The notes: generated by a model from the sequence alone, not told the origin. DNA of 64,000 nucleotides from Prolixibacteraceae bacterium (GCA_019163175.1 JAFLKN010000030.1:1-64000); one strand, 5' to 3'; shown: positions 44,601 to 52,990, counted from the first letter of the stretch. A program made the numbers and translations.

Positions 44601-45269
44601 GCTTTTTCTGGAAGTACCATAACCAATCGCTACTACTTCTTCAATTCCAATTGCATCTTCAGTAAGTGTAACATTGATAACGGTTTTTCCTCCAATTAAT
44701 ACCTCTTCCATTTTCATTCCTACAAACGAAAACTGCAAAGTTGCATCAGCAGGGGTATCAGACACTTTATAGTTTCCATTGACATCGGTAATCGCCCCAT
44801 TGGTAGTACCTTTTACGACAACTGAAACACCAGGTAGCGCTGCTCCCGTGGAATCGGTGACTTTTCCTGAAACGGATTTCTGCTGTTGCAATAAAGCATT
44901 GCTCTGATTTTCATTAAAAAGTAAAATCTGACGATTTACCACCTTGTAATTCGTTTCTGTTCCTTCAAAAAGCTTCTCAAGAACCTGATCGATAGTAGTG
45001 GACTCCATCTTCAGGCTGACTTTGCGTTCAACATCCACCTGATTGTTGTCGTACATGAAAAAGAATTCACTCTGGTTTTCAATCTCGTTCAAAACTTCTT
45101 TTACCTGAGAATTTTGAACCATAAGATTCAACTTGGTTTTCTGTGCATAGCTGCTCGAGAAAGCACTTAATACACTCATTACCATTAGGAAAAGTGTTAG
45201 TCGCATAACTAAAAGAATTTTTTGTGCGAGCAGATTGACCCGCCACACGTGCATTAATTTTTTTTTCAT
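41667..45269 (-). CDS. SusC/RagA-family TonB-linked transporter with STN domain
   Basis: About 1200 residues from MKKKLMHVWRVNLLAQ, with a signal ending SSYAQ. The first mature domain is a STN (secretin/TonB N-terminal) signalling module: LMVQNSQVKEVLNEIENQSEF. It is followed by a carboxypeptidase-regulatory-like domain (SVSGKVTDSTGAALPGVSV), the plug with VVAIGYGTSRKSDISGSVV and AIYGSAGANGVIMITTKKG, and the C-terminal barrel. The STN domain implies that substrate transport is reported to a FecR anti-sigma protein; that protein is encoded next door. No TAnnTTTG box is seen in the 140 bp before the start, in keeping with ECF-sigma control. Confidence 0.95.
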   Translation of the reverse strand: MKKKLMHVWRVNLLAQKILLVMRLTLFLMVMSVLSAFSSSYAQKTKLNLMVQNSQVKEVLNEIENQSEFFFMYDNNQVDVERKVSLKMESTTIDQVLEKLFEGTETNYKVVNRQILLFNENQSNALLQQQKSVSGKVTDSTGAALPGVSVVVKGTTNGAITDVNGNYKVSDTPADATLQFSFVGMKMEEVLIGGKTVINVTLTEDAIGIEEVVAIGYGTSRKSDISGSVVSVNREEMMKKAPTNILQGLQGSAAGVIVSAQDGAPDANAAIRIRGVATINGIADPLYVIDGVQLRTSTIVDGKQVALNANFVNPSDIESIEILKDASATAIYGSAGANGVIMITTKKGRVGSTHITFSADYGVQTLSSTLDVGNVDQYAANIRQARANDGGILANQIFATQYDGKRNNIDWQKEMTRTSLKQQYNLSASGGTEKTQSNFSLSYLNNDGIVINSNYNRLTARANVVTKMSNFLELGSDLSFSHTESHGSNAGLGNNGNLSSIRDWAFTAPTMDYVDPVTNKIVSPKVKNPNGTYGSPEQGDVGSNDSNLGNNIYAEQMENTGINKNNQVLLSAYANIKLYKGLTFKSIASYNFTAGNWYNFWGNKKRYFPDGTLVKLYNYDAKYYLGINNSNYNNLAIENYLTYNWKNDIHNLTVMAGNSVSKGFGNWSNASGNGFPGDNIRDISLTNDPVARTGLGAYNLESRGLSYFGRLQYSLKDRYILTGTMRRDGSSNFGSENRWGNFPSAAAAWRISEENFLKTIPTISNLKLRLGWGQTGNSGGPTDLSVTALTTNKIQYFYYGQNGQSGMNTTRQLATGYAPTLTDPRLKWETNEQSNIGIDLGLFNNNLNFTMDYFIRKSKDLLLYQSIRPSSGYTQVYTNYGEIENKGLEFSANYKKQINQDWNFSASLTGSTLKNKVVKMGSDLFSENTSTTNDGSNQGAVGAPAGTHWNGHSICREGYAVGSFYGYQVEGIYQSQAEINAANAAAIAAGHSGGYNNGSKTVPGDFKFKDLDGDGYLSDKDMTILGNGFPKLNYGLTLNASYKNWDFSIYSYGVLGAQIYSYSAMTLSNMFPSDNGTTPNVLKEVAQNAWTATNPSTTVPRLSFLDLNYNMRGSDAWVKNGDFLKISNLQVGYNFDKNLLKVIHVEGARVNFSIQNLLCISSYNKYGDPEAGQGSVLYTGLDTGRYPNSRTYAIGLNIQF

Positions 45270-45366
45270 AATTTTGAATGATTTAGTTTTTGAATTTATG
45301 ATGCAGTACTTTTTCTCAGGAAGCCATTTGCATCGCAAATTCGGTTCAACAATAAAACTAACTTAG

Positions 45367-45398
45367 AAACAGGGAGCCTCGAACGCTTCCTGTTTTTT
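45367..45398. terminator. Hairpin between fecR and susC homologues
   Basis: The arms aaacaggga and ttcctgttt form a 9-bp stem with one G-T pair. The T-run (ttttttt) follows only on the plus strand, where there is no gene, so on the minus strand it may be a processing or attenuation hairpin, not a clean terminator. Confidence 0.4.
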
Positions 45399-45412
45399 TA
45401 AACCGTATTACT

Positions 45413-46411
45413 TCATCTTTTTTTGTATTTAATGGTTACTTGTTCTCCTTCAATTTTATACTGAATTGGTGTAATTACCGAAATCAGTTCCATAACTTCT
45501 CTCAGGCTTTCGGTTTTTACTTTAAACGTATAGTTGTGGCTATAGTATAATTCGTGATCGAGCTGGATTTTTACCCCGTACCATTTTTCAAGATAATGAA
45601 TAACTTCCTCGAAAGGTTGGTTGTCAAATATCAGCATGTTATTCAGCCATGCAGTCAGGGCTTCAAGATTTTCAGCCTGTTGTAAATGGCACTTCCCGTC
45701 ACGACAAACAAATTGTTGCCCTGGATTTAGTTCCGAAATCAGTTTGTCCTGAAGATTGAGAACCTGAACTTTTCCGGAAACTAAGGTTACATCAGCCATA
45801 TTTTTGGCCATGTCTTCGTTCACATTAAAACGGGTACCAAAAACCTTAACCTGAAACTTTGAGCCTTTTACTACAAACGGATGCTTTGGGTCTTTCACCA
45901 CATCAAAAAAACATTCACCCTTCATTAGTACTTCACGCTTTTGAGCTGAATAATCTGAAGCGTATTGTAATTCGGAACCTGAGTTAAGCCAAACATAGGT
46001 ACTGTCGGGCAAAACAATTTGCGTTTTATTACCTTCAGGAGCAATAATCTTGGTGTAACTTACCGAATTGGATTGTTTCAAAAAACCATCACCTAATCCC
46101 AGCCCAGCCAGAAAAACGAGTACCAGAATTGCTGCAGCAGCAGCCCAGCGAAGATAAATTGCCTTCTGATTTTTATGTTTTTCGCGGTAATCAATTCTAC
46201 TCATTAGTTTTTCCCAGTTCAAATCCATATCCGGCTGGTAAAATTCAGTCTTACGTTGGGTAATTGTCCAGGTATTTACGATTTCTGACAGAATCAACTG
46301 ATGTTCCGGCGAACTATCCAGCCAATCCTGAATTTGTTTGATCTGCTCCTCATCAGCTATGTTTTTTAACTTAGCCGAAATAGCCTCCCACGGTATGTTT
46401 TGTTGTTGCAT
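45413..46411 (-). CDS. FecR-family anti-sigma factor
   Basis: The 332-residue product has a cytoplasmic N-terminal region of about 85 residues that would hold the sigma factor, one membrane span (RWAAAAAILVLVFLAGLG), and a periplasmic FecR domain (IIAPEGNKTQIVLPDSTYVWLNSGS, VKVFGTRFNV). The C-terminal DUF4974 domain (FEEVIHYLEKWYGVKIQLD) is the likely contact for the STN domain of SusC. It regulates the locus by releasing the ECF sigma factor on substrate sensing. Unusually, the sigma gene is not adjacent: GH3 lies between. Confidence 0.94.
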   Translation of the reverse strand: MQQQNIPWEAISAKLKNIADEEQIKQIQDWLDSSPEHQLILSEIVNTWTITQRKTEFYQPDMDLNWEKLMSRIDYREKHKNQKAIYLRWAAAAAILVLVFLAGLGLGDGFLKQSNSVSYTKIIAPEGNKTQIVLPDSTYVWLNSGSELQYASDYSAQKREVLMKGECFFDVVKDPKHPFVVKGSKFQVKVFGTRFNVNEDMAKNMADVTLVSGKVQVLNLQDKLISELNPGQQFVCRDGKCHLQQAENLEALTAWLNNMLIFDNQPFEEVIHYLEKWYGVKIQLDHELYYSHNYTFKVKTESLREVMELISVITPIQYKIEGEQVTIKYKKR

Positions 46412-46445
46412 AATTTGGTCTTACGTGTATATGTCGTAATAAATG

Positions 46446-46478
46446 AAAAAATCCCTCAATCGAAATTAGGGGATTTTT
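46446..46478 (-). terminator. Terminator after GH3 / hairpin in fecR leader
   Basis: On the minus strand the arms AAAAATCCC and GGGATTTTT make a 9-bp stem (14-nt loop) followed by another T. It lies 40 bp after the GH3 stop and only 35 bp before the FecR start, so it can end GH3 transcription and could also attenuate fecR expression. Confidence 0.65.
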
Positions 46479-46518
46479 AAACTTTTTTATTATTCTGGAA
46501 ATAAAAACTGAAAATCAA

Positions 46519-48621
46519 CTATTTATATCTCAATCCCTCGTTATAATTGAAAAGTGAATAGCCCTTCTCTTCCAGATAACCGGGCACATCTTCCTTTTGA
46601 TTGGTAACTGCTTCATCAGAAATAGGTGTAGAGAATGGCATTTTCCCGCTTGGGTTAAACTTTCCGGTTACCACATCCAAAAGGGCATCGGTGGTAGTTC
46701 CAAATGTTGCCAACACAGCTTCAATATTGCCTTTGGTTTTGTCATTGTAAATCTCATTAATGACCCACGGATTGGTATAATTAACTACTAAAACTGTTGG
46801 TTTTTTAGCCGTTAAGTTGTTCACATAGTCCACATCCACCGAGCATTTTGACAATGAAATGGAGACAGGTGCACCGGTAGAACCAAACAATGAATTTCCG
46901 GTAGGAACAAGCCATAAAAGCACCACATCTGCTTCTTCAGGTGTATTCACAAATGTTACAGGATACTTGTTGTCATTTGCGCTATAAATAATTCCCGGAT
47001 CAGACAGTTTATCTTTTGAACCTTTCGAATACGTCTCAAAATAGATTTTGGTTTTCGGTTGAACAGGCAATGTCTTGTTTTCATTTTGCAACAAAACAAT
47101 TGATTTGCGCAGCGCTAAATCGGCCCTTTCTTTAAACTTCGCATTGTTGACTATTTTTTCCGCTGCATTTTCATCAACATATGGATTTTCAAACAATCCC
47201 AATTCAAATTTTTCTTTCAACAGACGAACCACAGAGTTGTCGATGTAACTCATATCAACCATGCCTTTATTGATAACTTCGAGCAGCATAGCAGGATCGG
47301 ATTCTCCTGAAAAGAGGTTTACTCCTGCTTCTATTGCTTTTTTGTAGCGTTCCTGCTTGGTCAGTTTTTCAACTCCCCAAGGCATCCCGGTAAGTGGTCC
47401 GGTATCGGAGTTAATGATTCCTTTGAAACCCATTTCATTCCGGAGCAAATCGGTGATAGCGCCTTTATTGAAAGCAAAACCAACCTCTTCGTATTTGGTG
47501 CCCGAAGGAAGTGAATAATAAGGCATCATTGACGAAGTGCCGGCTTTGATGGCCGCTTTGAAAGGAATCAGATTATTTTCAAACATACCACCCGGGTAGA
47601 CTTCTTTTTTGCCCCACTCAAAGTGCGAATCCTGCCCATCTTCACCCGAGCCACCGCCCGGAAAGTGTTTGGTTGTTAATGCAACCGAACTGGCGCTTAA
47701 TTTTTCTCCCTGAAAACCATAAATCACTTCGATGATCATTTTAGCAACCCATTCTGCATCTTCGCCAAATGTTCCGTTCACCCTTGACCATCTTGGTTCT
47801 GTAGCCAGATCGGCCATATACATATATCCTTTTCGCAATCCTACTGCCAGCCACTCCTGACGGGCCATATCAGCAAATTCCCTTGTTAATTTCAGGTCGC
47901 GCATAGCCGATAGGCCCAGTTCTCCGGGCCAGGCTGAAAAAACAGATGTTCCGGCACTGGTGCCGAGCGATGCATTCATGGTAACATTATTCCGAGGATT
48001 TGACGCAATAATTGCCGGAATTCCCAAAGGCTGGCTTTCGCAAAGCGCCTGTAACTTATTCGTCCATTCAGCAGTATTTCTTACACTTTCGTTCATCCGG
48101 TAGATAAAATGACGATTGTTATACTCCTTAACAAATTTGGTTACACCTCCGCCTCCACTCATATTTGCAAGTACTCCGGCAACACCTGTTGCACCGGTTG
48201 TTGTTTGAGTTCTACCTTCTGCTCGATTTGTTGGTTCGCCCCCAAAACCACCACGGCCCTGCCCTCCTGTTTCATTAAAATCGCTGGCCACTAGACCTTC
48301 AGCTGCAGCTTTCCTAGCTCCAATCATGGATACCGTGTTGATGAGCATGAAACCAGCTTTTTCTTCTACTGACATTTTTGAAAGCAGATCAGCACTTCTT
48401 TCTTCTGGCGATAACCGCCAATCTTCGTATTTGTCGAGTTGGTGATTTTTATTGAGGTCTTTAAATTCCAGATTTCCTATTTTCAGGATATCGACACTCC
48501 GATGACCTAAAACGGGTTGTGCTACTTTTTGGCCAAATGAATCAGGTGAGAATACTAGAATCAATAAAACAAGATGCCCCATCAATCTAAAAACGATTGA
48601 AAATGGATTAACAGTTTTCAT
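46519..48621 (-). CDS. Secreted glycoside hydrolase family 3 enzyme
   Basis: The 700-residue protein has a Sec signal ending DSFGQ. The family 3 barrel shows GWPGE-like SAWPGELGLSA, KHFPGGGSGEDGQDSH, and the candidate nucleophile Asp in GIINSDTGPL, where most members read SDW. The C-terminal alpha/beta sandwich includes LRKSIVLLQNENKTLPV. A Gly-rich insertion (GGQGRGGFGGEP) near residues 118-130 is unusual. The enzyme should release terminal sugars from oligosaccharides in the periplasm or at the surface. It lies between the ECF sigma and FecR genes and carries its own promoter and terminator. Confidence 0.9.
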   Translation of the reverse strand: MKTVNPFSIVFRLMGHLVLLILVFSPDSFGQKVAQPVLGHRSVDILKIGNLEFKDLNKNHQLDKYEDWRLSPEERSADLLSKMSVEEKAGFMLINTVSMIGARKAAAEGLVASDFNETGGQGRGGFGGEPTNRAEGRTQTTTGATGVAGVLANMSGGGGVTKFVKEYNNRHFIYRMNESVRNTAEWTNKLQALCESQPLGIPAIIASNPRNNVTMNASLGTSAGTSVFSAWPGELGLSAMRDLKLTREFADMARQEWLAVGLRKGYMYMADLATEPRWSRVNGTFGEDAEWVAKMIIEVIYGFQGEKLSASSVALTTKHFPGGGSGEDGQDSHFEWGKKEVYPGGMFENNLIPFKAAIKAGTSSMMPYYSLPSGTKYEEVGFAFNKGAITDLLRNEMGFKGIINSDTGPLTGMPWGVEKLTKQERYKKAIEAGVNLFSGESDPAMLLEVINKGMVDMSYIDNSVVRLLKEKFELGLFENPYVDENAAEKIVNNAKFKERADLALRKSIVLLQNENKTLPVQPKTKIYFETYSKGSKDKLSDPGIIYSANDNKYPVTFVNTPEEADVVLLWLVPTGNSLFGSTGAPVSISLSKCSVDVDYVNNLTAKKPTVLVVNYTNPWVINEIYNDKTKGNIEAVLATFGTTTDALLDVVTGKFNPSGKMPFSTPISDEAVTNQKEDVPGYLEEKGYSLFNYNEGLRYK

Positions 48622-48685
48622 ATGCTTAGCGAATTAGTTAGTGAATAAAGCCGCCCCAATTTACCTTATTTTCTGCACTTTCACT

Positions 48686-48716
48686 CAAAAATATTTCCAG
48701 ATTTAGATCGACTCAA
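48686..48716 (-). promoter_or_regulatory. Promoter of the GH3 gene
   Basis: On the minus strand TTG (48714-48716, within TTTTGAG) is followed after 20 nt by TATTTTTG (48686-48693), a perfect -7 box. It lies just downstream of the sigma gene and about 65 bp before the GH3 ATG. Confidence 0.55.
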
Positions 48717-48733
48717 AACTGAAGTTCTGATCG

Positions 48734-49330
48734 CTATTTCATCAATAGCTGAGCTACACAGATCATAAATATCTGTTTGTAATACGGTTTTAGCAATTCG
48801 CGAAGTTTGCGCAGAGCAATGCCTACATGGTTTTCTACAGTTTTTGGGGTAATTCCGAGTTGCTCGGCAATCTCTTTGTGCGATAGGTTTTCTTCCCAGG
48901 CCAATTGGTAAATCTGTCGGCTTTTCTCCGGGAGTTTGCTTATAGCGTCATCAATAATTTCGCGCAATTCATTGTTCTCCATAAACTGATGCGCACCCGA
49001 AACATCTGGCATCAAATAGTCGCCCACCTGAAGCGAAGTGAACACCGTTTTGTGCTCTTTCCGGTAATGACTAATCGCTTTGTTTTTTGCCGAAGCAAAC
49101 AGGAAGGATTTAAAGTTCGATTTGATCTGAAGAGTTTCACGCTTTTCCCAAATGTAGGTAAACAGTTCAAGGGCAATTTCTTCGGAAAGTTCTTTGGAAT
49201 GGAGGTAAATCAGCAGAAAATTGCACAAATCGGCAAAATGAGTATCGAACAAGAACCGATAGGCAGTAATGTTTCCATCCGCCATTTGCAGCAATGCTTC
49301 CGTATCGTTCATGAAATTTTGCTTCGACAT
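48734..49330 (-). CDS. ECF-type RNA polymerase sigma factor
   Basis: The 198-residue product has sigma region 2 (YRFLFDTHFADLCNFLLIYL, FKSFLFASAKNKAISHYR) and region 4 with the helix-turn-helix LPEKSRQIYQLAWEENLSHKEIAEQLGITPKTVENHV. It belongs to the ECF family often paired with FecR in Bacteroidota. It would drive the SusC/D genes when released by FecR. A second ATG six codons in is possible as start. It is the first gene of the sigma/GH3/FecR/SusC/SusD series. Confidence 0.93.
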   Translation of the reverse strand: MSKQNFMNDTEALLQMADGNITAYRFLFDTHFADLCNFLLIYLHSKELSEEIALELFTYIWEKRETLQIKSNFKSFLFASAKNKAISHYRKEHKTVFTSLQVGDYLMPDVSGAHQFMENNELREIIDDAISKLPEKSRQIYQLAWEENLSHKEIAEQLGITPKTVENHVGIALRKLRELLKPYYKQIFMICVAQLLMK

Positions 49331-49365
49331 ACCTTATTCGTTGATCCTGAACTGTTGGATGTTGG

Positions 49366-49373
49366 CAAATATA
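49366..49373 (-). promoter_or_regulatory. Probable -7 box of the ECF sigma gene
   Basis: TATATTTG on the minus strand is a perfect TAnnTTTG match 36 bp before the ATG at 49330. No TTG is found at the standard distance. Confidence 0.4.
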
Positions 49374-49449
49374 GCAATTCGAGACTTATAACGGTATTTC
49401 TTCAATCTTACCTACACGCGTTACCTGTTAACAATTCCGCTTGCCAAAG

Positions 49450-51714
49450 TTAATCGTTATCTATCAACGATTTAAAGTCACCCGAATACTTTTCCTGATA
49501 CAACTCGAGGTACAATTTGGTAAAATTATCGAAAACGGAATGGGCCAGACTTAACTTACCTTGCCGGGTTAGAATACTTATTTTTTTACGAAGGGCTGGC
49601 TCATTCAGCGAATCATTTAAGCTGAGTACCTCAGCAACTTCGAGGAGCAATGAACCATGTTTTTCTTCATTGAGCAACCTAAAAACATTTAGACCAAATT
49701 CAAGAATGCGGTTGCTCATGGCATTGATGTACGGATCGACCCACGATTCGCTCATGTTGGGAAAAAGCGTACCTTTTTTGAGAATCGGCAGTAGGTCAGC
49801 GAGTTCTTCAACCAGCTTTTCCTCATCCGTGTTCGACTCCAATTCAATTAGTTTAGCTTCGGCAAAAGCATAATCAACAAAATAGTTTTCGGCAAATTCA
49901 AGCAGCCAAAGTTTATCCTGAAAGACCAGCTTCATTCCGGCACACGGTGCCAGCAATGCTTTCAGGTTCTGAATGTTGGTACCCCGTATATTCTTGGCAT
50001 TTTGCGGACTTACTCCCGGCCATAAACAGTCAGACAATTTGTTGGAGCTTATACCTTTTCGTCCACCAACACTGTGCAATAAAATAAGTACAAACAATTG
50101 CTTGATTTTAGGCGAAAACTTCAGGCTGATGTCTTTTCCTTCCGGTGTAAAAACCTTTAGCCCTCCAAAACAAGAGATTTGTTCCGCCACCACTTTGGGT
50201 TTGCCTGGTTCCGGAGCAGTTAATTTTTTAGGATGATTTTCTGTCTCTTTAGGCAATAACCTGCGCCGAAGCAAAAAGCCCAGAGCCAGCAGAAAAAGGA
50301 AAATACCCAGAAGCCAGCCTCTGCTCAGGCTAAAATGTGAATCATTTCTTTTGGTGAATTCGTTCCTGATTTCCTCATCGTTCAGTTCGCGTTCCCATAT
50401 TTTAATTTCAGACATGTAGCCTTTGAAAAATTCTTCCCAAAGGTTACTACCAATTAGCATGGTATAGTCGGATGCGTTGTATGGAGTTAGCAATTGAACC
50501 TGCTCGGTTAGTTCGCCGTTCAGGTAAAAACGAATGTGGTTATCGGCTTCCGAATGCACCAAACTGACGAACGACCAGCGATTAACCGGAATCATTGTTC
50601 GCGCCGAACGATAATCTTTAACTCCCTGAACCGTAAATGTCAATTCTCCCTGATGAATTTTCAATACAAAATCTTTCCCTTTAGCCAGTATACAATTGTT
50701 GTTTCCCAGCTCTGTCGGCTTTATCCAGGCCGTAATGCTGAAATTGGATTTCAGCGCTGTACAACTTTTCAAACCGCCATCCAAATAAGCTTTTCCGGCA
50801 AAAAAAGCACAATTTCCACGCTCTGCATCTTTTGCGAAATCGAGCCCGTACAGAATTATTTCGTTGTCGTTTTTCCGGTAAAGGTTCCTGACTTTTCCTG
50901 AAAAAGTGAACCGGTCAGTCAGCCCAAAATCAGGATCAAGTGGCAGCGCATTGAATACTTTCAGGTTTTGAAGGTTCTCGGGCGAAGGAAGGATAATGTC
51001 GGGTGAAAATCGATAGCCTGACTTGTAGGGAGCCAGCGCAAAATGATTGTCGGAACCAATCGGGAAACTGAAGAACCCGCTTGTTTTACGCCCGGGGTAT
51101 TCTTTCCACGACACATCAGTCAGCAATTGATCTCCATTGCGAACCACCCCGAAAATCCTTGAATGGCTATTCAATGCCTTTACTATGGCTATGGTTTGCT
51201 GAATCTTGTCGTTAGGAGGAGATACAAAATTTGGCATCCTGCCATTTTGCTCCCATATCTCAATAAATCTACCAATTTGCCACATAGAATCGGGTAGCGT
51301 TTCAATCCAAAGGAAAGACGATTGTTGAAGTTGCCTTTCAGGTCCGAATCGTTGCAATTCAGCTAAATCCAAAACCAGTAATTTCTTATTTGTCCGATTC
51401 GGAAAATTGTGATTATCTGCTGAAATAATTACTAAAGGTAGCACATTACGATGCATTCGATCAGTCAATTTGTTGGCCCATTCACTTGATTTTCCGGTTG
51501 ACTCCAAAGCTAAAGGAACACGACTTTTCAGCAAAGAATCAATTAATTCAGAAGGCATTTCATCTGGCTGAATAAGCAGGTGCGTTCTAAATAAAATGGA
51601 CTGCCTGATACTGTCTCCAGTATCTAAAACCTCCTGACTTTCAGCCTGAAATTCAATCAGAAAAAAGAAAATCAGAAAAACCCAACCAAGTTTATATGTT
51701 TTCAGATCAACCAA
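49450..51714 (-). CDS. Membrane-spanning LamG / SARP-like transcription regulator
   Basis: The 754-residue protein has an N-terminal signal or anchor (VFLIFFFLIEFQAES), an unassigned region to about residue 280, and a LamG/concanavalin-like jelly roll at about 285-445 (SITAWIKPTELGNNNCILAKG, NRWSFVSLVHSEADNHIRFYLNG). One membrane span (about 463-482) follows, then a basic stop (RRRLLPK). The cytoplasmic part has a winged-helix region (ISCFGGLKVFTPEGKDISL, SSNKLSDCLWPGVSPQNAKNI) and BTAD-like helical repeats, as in SARP-type regulators. It would read an external carbohydrate-like signal and bind DNA directly. It lies 119 bp upstream of the ECF sigma gene. Confidence 0.8.
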   Translation of the reverse strand: MVDLKTYKLGWVFLIFFFLIEFQAESQEVLDTGDSIRQSILFRTHLLIQPDEMPSELIDSLLKSRVPLALESTGKSSEWANKLTDRMHRNVLPLVIISADNHNFPNRTNKKLLVLDLAELQRFGPERQLQQSSFLWIETLPDSMWQIGRFIEIWEQNGRMPNFVSPPNDKIQQTIAIVKALNSHSRIFGVVRNGDQLLTDVSWKEYPGRKTSGFFSFPIGSDNHFALAPYKSGYRFSPDIILPSPENLQNLKVFNALPLDPDFGLTDRFTFSGKVRNLYRKNDNEIILYGLDFAKDAERGNCAFFAGKAYLDGGLKSCTALKSNFSITAWIKPTELGNNNCILAKGKDFVLKIHQGELTFTVQGVKDYRSARTMIPVNRWSFVSLVHSEADNHIRFYLNGELTEQVQLLTPYNASDYTMLIGSNLWEEFFKGYMSEIKIWERELNDEEIRNEFTKRNDSHFSLSRGWLLGIFLFLLALGFLLRRRLLPKETENHPKKLTAPEPGKPKVVAEQISCFGGLKVFTPEGKDISLKFSPKIKQLFVLILLHSVGGRKGISSNKLSDCLWPGVSPQNAKNIRGTNIQNLKALLAPCAGMKLVFQDKLWLLEFAENYFVDYAFAEAKLIELESNTDEEKLVEELADLLPILKKGTLFPNMSESWVDPYINAMSNRILEFGLNVFRLLNEEKHGSLLLEVAEVLSLNDSLNEPALRKKISILTRQGKLSLAHSVFDNFTKLYLELYQEKYSGDFKSLIDND

Positions 51715-51760
51715 ATTACCGAAATTTAAAATATATGTTCATTGATCGAATTTTTGAAGC

Positions 51761-52930
51761 ATGAAAAATAGGCAAAAAAACCGATTATTGTCAGCCAAAA
51801 ATCCTGATCTTCGCTTGCGGAATTTTTTAAAAGTTATGGCAAAAAACACATTCAGAACAACCCTTTTCGGCAGAGCAGCCTTACCAGTTTGGTTGGCGTT
51901 GATAACCTTTGGATTGACTGAACTTTTTTCAAGCTATCCTCAATTAACCGAAACGGTTTATTCACAGACACTTTATCCGCTGTTTGCATCCGTGCTTTCA
52001 TTCATCAGCAAATGGGTTTCCTTCTCGCTCGACGATGTATTTTATGCCCTGTTAACTGTCTTCCTGATTTCACTGCTCATCCTCCCGCTTTTTACCAAAC
52101 TCAAATGGGGAAAATCATTGTTCCTTTTCCTTCAAACAGCAGCAATTTGTTATGCTTTATTTTATTGGTTTTGGGGGTTCAATTATTACCGAAGCGGGAT
52201 TAACGAACGACTTTCGATAGCCAAATCGAAACCCGATACCCTGCAATTGGTTCGGGTTTTTGAAAAGCTGATTGCTGAAACGAATGCCTCGTATTGTTCG
52301 TTAGACAGTATTTCGAAACCTGAAATGGTTGGTATGGTCGAATCGTCGTATAAACAACATGCCTCTTTCTTGAAAATCAATTATCCGCAAGGGACACGTG
52401 TTCCAAAGCCAATAACCTTGAGCTCATTTTTTGCCAAAGCTTCCATTGCAGGTTACTATGGGCCATTTTTTGGCGAGGCACACGTAAACGACAGTTTACT
52501 GATGATGGAATACCCGGCAGTGCTTGCCCATGAATTCGCACACCAATTTGGCGTAACCAGCGAAGCCGAAGCCAATTTTTACAGTTGGTTAGTTTGCTCG
52601 CACAGCAATTCGAAACATCTACGCTACAGCTCCAATCTGGGCACGATCAACTATTTTCTTTCTCAATCCAGGCATCTGCATAATTTTGCTGATTTGGTTC
52701 ATCAAATCGACAAACCTGTAATTGACGACATCCGGAAAGTACAGAAACACTGGGCTGACATGCGAAATGAGCAAATAGACAAAGCTGCCGGAAAGGTGAA
52801 TGATGTGTACCTGAAAACCCACAAAATTGAAAAAGGTATTGAAGATTATTTTGGCGTAGTTCAGTTTGTGATGGACTTTGAAACTGATTCGGTGGCACAA
52901 AAGAGAGTGTTCAGTAGCAGTTTGCAGTGA
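51761..52930 (+). CDS. DUF3810 membrane metalloprotease-like protein
   Basis: The 389-residue product has about three membrane spans in the first 150 residues and a C-terminal domain with VLAHEFAHQFGVTSEAEANF. This is an HExxH zinc motif with a downstream Glu, the arrangement of gluzincin-type metallopeptidases. It matches the DUF3810 family of Bacteroidota. The role is unknown; a membrane-anchored protease is the best guess. The start could be the second ATG at 51836 (MAKNTFRTTLF), which has fewer charged residues before the first helix. It is divergent from the SARP-like regulator. Confidence 0.82.
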   Translation: MKNRQKNRLLSAKNPDLRLRNFLKVMAKNTFRTTLFGRAALPVWLALITFGLTELFSSYPQLTETVYSQTLYPLFASVLSFISKWVSFSLDDVFYALLTVFLISLLILPLFTKLKWGKSLFLFLQTAAICYALFYWFWGFNYYRSGINERLSIAKSKPDTLQLVRVFEKLIAETNASYCSLDSISKPEMVGMVESSYKQHASFLKINYPQGTRVPKPITLSSFFAKASIAGYYGPFFGEAHVNDSLLMMEYPAVLAHEFAHQFGVTSEAEANFYSWLVCSHSNSKHLRYSSNLGTINYFLSQSRHLHNFADLVHQIDKPVIDDIRKVQKHWADMRNEQIDKAAGKVNDVYLKTHKIEKGIEDYFGVVQFVMDFETDSVAQKRVFSSSLQ

Positions 52931-52990
52931 TCAAAAAGCGACAATTGTTTGTTCTCCTGAATACTGAGACTGACCACTGTTAACTTTTTC

